Below, in pieces: positions 21,405 to 25,884 of a DNA stretch of 25,884 nucleotides; within the stretch, counting starts at the first letter, position 1, and each line of letters opens with the position of its first letter. A program made the translations under genes and the position numbers. The DNA comes from Deferribacterales bacterium (GTDB taxonomy: Bacteria > Chrysiogenota > Deferribacteres > Deferribacterales > JAISNW01). The notes beneath the pieces are model-generated. The model worked only from the letters and a program-made list of their open reading frames with translations. It did no database searches and was not told the DNA's origin. The stretch is taken from assembly GCA_025997275.1 (NCBI GenBank), contig BNUJ01000005.1, positions 1 through 25,884 on the forward strand. Reading direction: 5' to 3'.

Positions 21405-21873
21405 AATACTATTGCTATGGTTATTCCTAATTTCGCCAACTTTAGCTAGTGAGGTACTGGGAATATACTTTACTCCCTCAAAGGACTGTGAAGATAGCAT
21501 TGTATTGCACATTGACAGGGCATCTGTTGTTAATATTGCAGTGTATAGTATAAATAATGACGGCATTGTAGCGGCTATCAAGCGGGCACAAGAGCGTGGC
21601 GCAAAGGTGCAAGTTATAACAGATAGGCTTCAAGCTGCTGGCAGGTCGTCAAAAGTTGAAGAGTTAATATTAGCAGGCGTGCCCTTAAAAAAGCACAGAA
21701 AACATAAGATTGAACACAACAAATTTGCAGTGTTTGATGGCAGAATTGTTGTGACTGGCTCGTTTAACTGGACTAATCCTGCCAGTAATGCAAACTCGGA
21801 AAACTGCGTTTTCATAGAGGATAGTGATGAACGCTATTTACAAAGGTTTGAATATTTGTGGTCTATATATTAG
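21397..21873 (+). CDS. Secreted phospholipase D-like endonuclease (Nuc type)
   Basis: The 158-residue protein carries an N-terminal signal peptide (about residues 1-18, ending LAS) and a single PLD domain with the HKD motif H107-N-K109-FAVF-D114, followed by VVTGSFNWT. One-motif PLD proteins of this size, such as Nuc, work as dimers and cut DNA without sequence preference in the periplasm. Two cysteines (in SKDCEDS and SENCVF) could form a disulfide, fitting export. It overlaps the zinc-ribbon gene and shares its repressed promoter. A role in degrading incoming DNA, or as an induced toxin, is inference. Confidence 0.87.
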   Translation: MARILLLWLFLISPTLASEVLGIYFTPSKDCEDSIVLHIDRASVVNIAVYSINNDGIVAAIKRAQERGAKVQVITDRLQAAGRSSKVEELILAGVPLKKHRKHKIEHNKFAVFDGRIVVTGSFNWTNPASNANSENCVFIEDSDERYLQRFEYLWSIY

Positions 21874-21891
21874 AGCTTAAAAGCTAAATAT

Positions 21892-21920
21892 TTGACAACT
21901 TGTAAGACATAGGCTATGAT
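21892..21920 (+). promoter_or_regulatory. Strong promoter upstream of the PD-(D/E)XK gene
   Basis: A perfect TTGACA (21892-21897) and TATGAT (21915-21920) with a 17-base spacer. An AGGAGG site follows at about 21938 but no full-length gene starts there, so the transcript seems to run about 170 bases to the nuclease gene at 22101. Confidence 0.75.
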
Positions 21921-21937
21921 GTTTCAAACATTATTAG

Positions 21938-22080
21938 GAGGTAATAGGGCTGGTTTAAGGTTAATGGAACTTTTACTTATACTACTGTGCTTGGTGGCTC
22001 AAAAAGAGTATATAAGCTACAGCGTTGGAAAACAGATGATGAGAGCGGTGCTGTGAAATATATCGCTCCACAAAAGTAAA
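21938..22080 (+). other. Truncated gene or small-protein region after a strong promoter and ribosome site
   Basis: Behind promoter and AGGAGG, one frame reads GWFKVNGTFTYTTVLGG then SKRVYKLQRWKTDDESGAVKYIAPQK and a stop at 22080. It is protein-like but has no start codon. In a different frame, ATG 21964 to TGA 22056 gives a 30-residue peptide with a hydrophobic start (MELLLILLCLVAQ). Either the first is the tail of a gene that lost its beginning, or the second is a small membrane peptide. I recognise neither. Nothing else is seen in 21874-22100. Confidence 0.35.
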
Positions 22081-22100
22081 GGTATTATTGGAGGTGTCTT

Positions 22101-23138
22101 ATGAATATATTTAAAGTCTTGGCTTCATACTCTGGTAGAGTGGACGAACGGAACGTCTCTGCTGTTTTAGCATATCTGTTAGACCCAACTGGCGACCACG
22201 GGCTAGGGAGTTGTTTTCTTAAAAAAATAACAGGATTGCTAGAACGTGAGCAATTTATGAAAAAATACTCAAAAAATCCGCGTGAGTATAAAGTTGAAGT
22301 ATATGGAGAAGAACCATTAGATACATCTTTAACGGCTAGCAACAAAAATGAAAGACGTCTTGATGTGTGCGTGTGGTTCCGTGATAAAAACGGCAATTTG
22401 GAGTTTATTTTGGGTATAGAGAACAAAGTGCGCATAGACTCTATGATTGATAAACGTCAAATAGAAGATGAATTTGAAGGATTGAGAGAAAAAGCACGAC
22501 AAGATAATTGCCAAATGTCGCTAATTCTAATATGTCCAGATAAAAGTAAAATGGTATGTGAAATTGAAGGTCGTTTGAAAGAACATTTTAACGTTATCTT
22601 GTGGAAATGTATTGCAAAAAAGCTGAAGGATATTTTACGCGAGGAGTCTACTGGGGAGATAGACCCAATATCTACAGAACTTCAATATCTATTAAAATCA
22701 TTTATAGTCTTTATTGAAAACGGTTTTGAGAGTGAACCTCAGAAAGAAAAAATTGAGAGGCAAAACTACGGCAAACCAGTACGTGAATATATTAGAGAAG
22801 TTGCTGACAAGCTAGAAAAGAACAAAACTTATGAATTAAACTATGTGGCTGAAAGGGTGCGAGAAGCTATAAGAAAGGCTGTAAATAAAGAGATAAACGA
22901 ATACACATTACTTCTTCAACTTCGTTGTAGCACAGTAAATAGTAAGGGTAGACGTGCAAGTCCTATAAACAACGAAAGTAAGGCAGTAGATGAAAAATTT
23001 AGTTTATTTTATCACCCAACAGATAAAGATGAGGAACATTTGATAAGGTTTGATAAGATTAGCTGTCCTAAAAATATAACGTTGTGGTGGTATGGAAACA
23101 AAACGGGAACTTCCTTATCTGAAGTGTTGAGTGAATGA
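22101..23138 (+). CDS. PD-(D/E)XK nuclease family protein (PDDEXK_4-like)
   Basis: The 345-residue protein opens with ERNVSAVLAYLLDPTGDHGLG, typical of a family of accessory PD-(D/E)XK proteins found in defence and mobile regions. The catalytic core is visible as D88 in RRLDVCVWF and E107-N-K109 in FILGIENKVR, followed by a Gln in the next helix (DKRQIEDE). The C-terminal half is helical and charged and resembles nothing I can name. ATG 22101 has a strong GGAGG site. It may act in nucleic-acid restriction, but no partner methylase is adjacent. Confidence 0.78.
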   Translation: MNIFKVLASYSGRVDERNVSAVLAYLLDPTGDHGLGSCFLKKITGLLEREQFMKKYSKNPREYKVEVYGEEPLDTSLTASNKNERRLDVCVWFRDKNGNLEFILGIENKVRIDSMIDKRQIEDEFEGLREKARQDNCQMSLILICPDKSKMVCEIEGRLKEHFNVILWKCIAKKLKDILREESTGEIDPISTELQYLLKSFIVFIENGFESEPQKEKIERQNYGKPVREYIREVADKLEKNKTYELNYVAERVREAIRKAVNKEINEYTLLLQLRCSTVNSKGRRASPINNESKAVDEKFSLFYHPTDKDEEHLIRFDKISCPKNITLWWYGNKTGTSLSEVLSE

Positions 23139-23288
23139 ATAATAACGCTACACTACCTTGTGAGCTGTTAGAGGTCAGCGCGATTGCTCCTTGTATTTGC
23201 GCAAGCGTTGCGCTGGGTTAGTTATAAGCAACGGTGTATACATTGAATTATCCAACTATGATTGGAATTCTATATAAGGAGAGTCACC
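23139..23288. other. Intergenic region with a GC-rich hairpin
   Basis: Between the nuclease and the first MORN gene there is a local inverted repeat GCGCAA-GCG-TTGCGC (about 23199-23213) nested within a wider CAGCGC...GCGCTG pair. It lacks a T-run, so it is not a standard terminator. No gene is visible. Confidence 0.4.
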
Positions 23289-24032
23289 ATGAAAAAAATG
23301 TTGTCGTTTTTGGTATTATTTATTGCTGTGTTCTGCCAATACGTAAATGCAGAAGACGCTACATACGTAATAGGCAAAGACCTGTTTTGGAAAGGTAGGA
23401 TAGACCTAATTGACAAAGACGGCAACCTGTTTACAGGTAATGGCAAACTTGTGTATCATACAGACAATGAATCCAGTATAATATCAAAATGGGAGGTGCC
23501 TCTAGCAAATGGAAAACGTAATGGCACAAGATATTTATATTATTCGAATGGGCGTAAGGGTAAAGAAGAATTTGTCAATGGAATAGGGAAAGGTAATAGC
23601 ATATATGACTCTCAAGACCGTCTTGTGTTTAAGAGTTCAAACTATTCTGTGTCAGTTGGGCAATACTTGGCTGCAATGAGTTATTCTTATCACGATAGTG
23701 GTAAGCTCTCAAATGTTGTTCCACGTATTTTGGACAATACAACAAAAACCTATATCGGGTCGGGACTAGCAAAAAGATATTACGAAGATGGAAAACTACA
23801 GGGGGAGTACACATATGTAAATGGTAAGATAGAGGGATTATATAAACTCTACTATTCTAACGGACAAACGAAGTTCAAACTTACATACAAAAATGATGAG
23901 GCTATAAAAGGAGTATGCGTGAAGCCTAACAAAACAGAAATTCCACTCACTGAAGCTGAAATAATGAACTGGAATAATGGTGAACCTATTGGTGGCTGTA
24001 TAACTGCTTTAGAAGCACTGCAATTAAAATAA
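23289..24032 (+). CDS. Secreted MORN-repeat (YwqK-like) protein, paralogue 1
   Basis: The 247-residue protein has a signal peptide (MKKMLSFLVLFIAVFCQYVNA). The C-terminal half contains MORN_2-type repeats: GLAKRYYEDGKLQGEYTY, then VNGKIEGLYKLYYSNGQTKF. Proteins with these repeats are often annotated YwqK-family antitoxins, but the annotation is weakly supported and the exported location argues for another role. ATG 23289 follows AAGGAG; an upstream in-frame codon at 23262 lacks such a site. It is followed by a close tandem paralogue, and the last 40 residues (from NDEAIKGVCVKPNKTEIPL) are nearly identical in both. Confidence 0.8.
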   Translation: MKKMLSFLVLFIAVFCQYVNAEDATYVIGKDLFWKGRIDLIDKDGNLFTGNGKLVYHTDNESSIISKWEVPLANGKRNGTRYLYYSNGRKGKEEFVNGIGKGNSIYDSQDRLVFKSSNYSVSVGQYLAAMSYSYHDSGKLSNVVPRILDNTTKTYIGSGLAKRYYEDGKLQGEYTYVNGKIEGLYKLYYSNGQTKFKLTYKNDEAIKGVCVKPNKTEIPLTEAEIMNWNNGEPIGGCITALEALQLK

Positions 24033-24097
24033 TGGCTGTTCCGCCACACTAGAAAGATTGGTTAGAAATTAAAAACAACCTAATAAGGAGGGTTATT

Positions 24098-24865
24098 ATG
24101 AAAAAACTACGAGCATTTATCATTTTGATATTATTCACTGCTGTGTTCTGCCAATACGTAAATGCAGAAGACGCTACATACGTAATATACAAAGACCTGT
24201 TTTGGAAAGATAAAAGTAGGATAGACCTAATTGACAAAGACGGCAACCTATTTACAGGTAATGGCAAACTTGTCAGATATACAGACAACGATACTAGTAA
24301 GCCATTACAATGGGAAGTACCTCTAGTAAAAGGAAAACGTAATGGCACGGAATATGGCACAGGATATGGCTACCTTTCGGATGGGGAGAAGGATAAAGAA
24401 GAATTTGTCAATGGAATAAAGAAAGGTTATAACATATATGATGCTAATGACCGTCTTGTGTTTAAGCATTCAAACTATTCTGTGTCAGTTGAGGGATACT
24501 TGGCTGCAATAGAGTATCAATATCACGATAGTGGTAAGCTTTCATGGACTATTCCACATATCTTGGATAATACAACAGAAACCTATATCAGGTCGGGGCT
24601 GGCAAAAAGTTATGACGAAGATGGAAAACTAGATGGGGAGCTCACATATATAAACGGTAAGAGAGAGGGACTATATAAACTCTACTATCCTAACGGACAA
24701 ACGAAGTTCAAATTTACATACAAAAATGATGAGGCTATAAAAGGAGTATGCGTAAAGCCTAACAAAACAGAAATTCCACTCACTGAAGCTGAAATAATGA
24801 ACTGGAATAATGGCGGAGAGATTGATAACTGTATAACTGCTTTAGAAGAACTGCAATTAAAATGA
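24098..24865 (+). CDS. Secreted MORN-repeat (YwqK-like) protein, paralogue 2
   Basis: The 255-residue tandem duplicate of the preceding protein keeps the signal peptide (ending QYVNA), the EDATYVI...KDLFWK block, and the MORN_2-type repeats. The two differ most in the middle: KSRIDLIDKDG here against GRIDLIDKDG there, and EYGTGYGYLSDGEKD against RYLYYSNGRKG. ATG 24098 has a strong AAGGAGGG site. Similarity between copies continues about 15 bases past the stop codons (GGCTGTTC then C or T then GCC), which marks the duplication unit. Function unknown. Confidence 0.8.
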   Translation: MKKLRAFIILILFTAVFCQYVNAEDATYVIYKDLFWKDKSRIDLIDKDGNLFTGNGKLVRYTDNDTSKPLQWEVPLVKGKRNGTEYGTGYGYLSDGEKDKEEFVNGIKKGYNIYDANDRLVFKHSNYSVSVEGYLAAIEYQYHDSGKLSWTIPHILDNTTETYIRSGLAKSYDEDGKLDGELTYINGKREGLYKLYYPNGQTKFKFTYKNDEAIKGVCVKPNKTEIPLTEAEIMNWNNGGEIDNCITALEELQLK

Positions 24866-24906
24866 TGGCTGTTCTGCCTCAATAGACAATAAGCCCATCA
24901 ACCCTT

Positions 24907-25113
24907 TTATGTTCTTGTTGTTGTTTTGTCAGACTTAGAGATGTTTTCAAGCATAGTCTTTACAGACTGCATATCTCCGCTGTTCATAAGCGACAAGAGC
25001 CTGTGCGACATTTCCTGTCTCTCTCTTTCGCGTCCCCGCTCAAAGCCTATTTCAACGCCTTCTTCTAGCCAAACTTGTTGTGCTACGTTGAGGTCAAACT
25101 CTTCTGTCAACAT
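24907..25113 (-). CDS. Possible intragenic short Rpn product (copy 3 C-terminal domain)
   Basis: The GGAGGT site (25121-25126) and the ATG at 25113, seven bases later, are preserved exactly as in copy 2, giving a 68-residue product (MLTEEFDLNVAQQV... to KTTTRT). With the nuclease core deleted, this is the only substantial product the locus could make. If short Rpn proteins act as antitoxins, this is a free-standing one; expression is unproven. Confidence 0.5.
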   Translation of the reverse strand: MLTEEFDLNVAQQVWLEEGVEIGFERGRERERQEMSHRLLSLMNSGDMQSVKTMLENISKSDKTTTRT

Positions 25114-25430
25114 GTTCATTACCTCCGTTGAATTATCAACTAAAAAATCCTTCAATATCCCCTTACTTATACATTCCCTTATCGCCCTTTCCATTGCCTC
25201 CGCTAATGCACCCTTGTCCCTACTATTTATACCCTTTGTCTCCCGTTTAACTACCTCTATGAACTCTGCATAGTCCCCAAGTGTTCCGCTTGCTTTTAAT
25301 ACCTTGCCATTATGTCCTTTATTAACATTCAGTTAAACAAGACGTTCTTTAGGGTGTTGATTATAACACCGTCTGAGACGTTGTAATGCGCACCTGATAT
25401 GGCATTATATAGCTCAACGAGCTTGTCCTA
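24907..25430 (-). pseudogene. Rpn-family nuclease, copy 3, 5'-truncated and internally deleted
   Basis: Minus-strand homology to copy 2 begins at TAGGACAAGC (25430), at the same place as the amber codon of copy 2. It runs through ELYNAISGAHYNVSDGVIINTL to about 25333, then jumps over roughly 305 bases that hold the whole catalytic core, resuming at LNVNKGHN. The region 25045-25265 is almost identical to copy 2, but the last 45 codons differ and resemble copy 1 (LLSLMNSGDM). No nuclease can be made. The C-terminal frame from ATG 25194 or 25113 remains open. Confidence 0.85.
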
Positions 25431-25884
25431 CTTCCCCTTTAACCCCCTTTACCAGTTTTTTGAATGTATTTCGGGTAATGCCTAGCAGGGTGGCTGCGCG
25501 AGATATATTGCCGTTAGTGATTGACATCGCCGCCCGCAACAACGGCGGGAATACTAGCTCCTTATAGCTATCATACACATTAAACGTTTTCACCTGTTCT
25601 GCAACGCTCATAAACTCACTGGCTATGCGGAAAAGCTCTTCGCTCAGGTTTTCCCCGCTTTTAGATTGATAGCTAGGCACAGACACCCACAACGGCAGGC
25701 TCTGTGGCATTATCAGAGCAGTGCGTGAACGCTGAAAAGCATATTGAACAGCACTTTCTAACTCATATATATTGCCCGGCCATGAACATTCTAGCAACAT
25801 TCTCATCGCCTCATCTGACAGCTTTTTGTTGGCACTGGATTCCGTGTTATATTTATTCATAAACGCTGATATTAGGAGCGGCAC
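25414..25884 (-). CDS. Sigma-54-dependent response-regulator-type activator, C-terminal part (5' end outside window)
   Basis: The visible 156 residues cover the end of the AAA+ domain (LLECSWPGNIYELESAVQYAF, the WPGN-x-x-ELE motif) and a Fis-type DNA-binding domain with the helix-turn-helix GNISRAATLLGITRNTFKKLVK. Such proteins, of the NtrC group, use ATP to open promoters bound by sigma-54 RNA polymerase. The sensory input domain lies beyond the window edge, so the regulon is unknown. The last four codons (GQAR) and the stop TGA at 25414-25416 are inside the third Rpn copy, so the natural C-terminus has been replaced by a few residues. Confidence 0.88.
   Translation of the reverse strand: MPLLISAFMNKYNTESSANKKLSDEAMRMLLECSWPGNIYELESAVQYAFQRSRTALIMPQSLPLWVSVPSYQSKSGENLSEELFRIASEFMSVAEQVKTFNVYDSYKELVFPPLLRAAMSITNGNISRAATLLGITRNTFKKLVKGVKGEVGQAR

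Noticed and set aside
23160..23230. Integron attC-like site between the PD-(D/E)XK and MORN genes
   Set aside because: There is a GC-rich inverted repeat and GTTAG words, but the paired RYYYAAC and GTTRRRY core sites are not present and no integrase was seen.
23262..23288. Upstream start for the first MORN protein
   Set aside because: It would place the signal peptide internally and contains the AAGGAG ribosome site; the ATG at 23289 aligns with its paralogue's start.
1..25884. CRISPR array, insertion sequence, integrase or prophage structural genes
   Set aside because: No regularly spaced short repeats and no recognisable transposase, integrase or phage structural protein were found. The Rpn family's transposase label does not imply a classical insertion sequence.

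Overview
The window looks like part of the chromosome of a Gram-negative, probably anaerobic bacterium of moderate to low GC. The Gram-negative call rests on an LptA-like fragment, an outer-membrane barrel gene, a lipid A phosphoethanolamine-transferase homologue, GlnD and a sigma-54 activator. The inner-membrane octaheme cytochrome, the fused radical SAM/DUF2344 protein, the TIGR02757 (DUF2400) protein and a CbiF/CobM-type cobalamin enzyme would suit a deltaproteobacterial or Deferribacterota-like anaerobe, but the exact phylum is inferred, not proven.

Layout. 1-137: end of an LptA-like gene. 392-566: tRNA-fMet and a second CAU tRNA, followed by the overlapping pair coaX-trxB (591-2344). 2431-7148, leftward: a multiheme cytochrome c, glnD and an orphan adenine methyltransferase whose stop codon lies in a duplicated antitoxin tail. 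7311-10234, rightward: an AbiE-type toxin-antitoxin pair followed closely by an EptA-like transferase. 10235-11600, leftward: a TacAT-like pair with intact antitoxin and gutted GNAT toxin, then a frameshifted outer-membrane protein gene with a 12-bp homopolymer in its promoter. 11754-15673, rightward: tRNA-Pro, a metallo-beta-lactamase-fold hydrolase, the radical SAM/DUF2344 protein and TIGR02757. 15666-17534: a small accessory patch (Rpn nuclease, TM2 protein, truncated RhuM, collapsed hsdM) flanked by two copies of the TIGR02757 gene end. 17704-19793, leftward: thioesterase, DUF2156 protein and cobM/cbiF. 19878-25430: a second accessory stretch with an amber-interrupted Rpn gene, an XRE regulator facing a zinc-ribbon/PLD-nuclease operon with matching operators, a PD-(D/E)XK protein, two tandem secreted MORN-type proteins and a third, internally deleted Rpn copy. 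The right edge is the C-terminal part of a sigma-54 activator.

Two themes stand out. First, all three Rpn copies have a damaged 5' coding region, yet each keeps an open C-terminal reading frame preceded by the same strong internal ribosome-binding site and ATG. This matches the known arrangement in which a short intragenic product neutralises the full-length Rpn nuclease, and suggests the antitoxin-like half is being kept after the toxic half is lost. Second, mobile or defence-gene fragments are repeatedly joined exactly to the 3' ends of other genes, in two cases supplying the host gene's stop codon. The XRE/zinc-ribbon/secreted PLD nuclease cluster is the best candidate for an undescribed, tightly regulated system. 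No integrase, insertion-sequence transposase or CRISPR array was seen.
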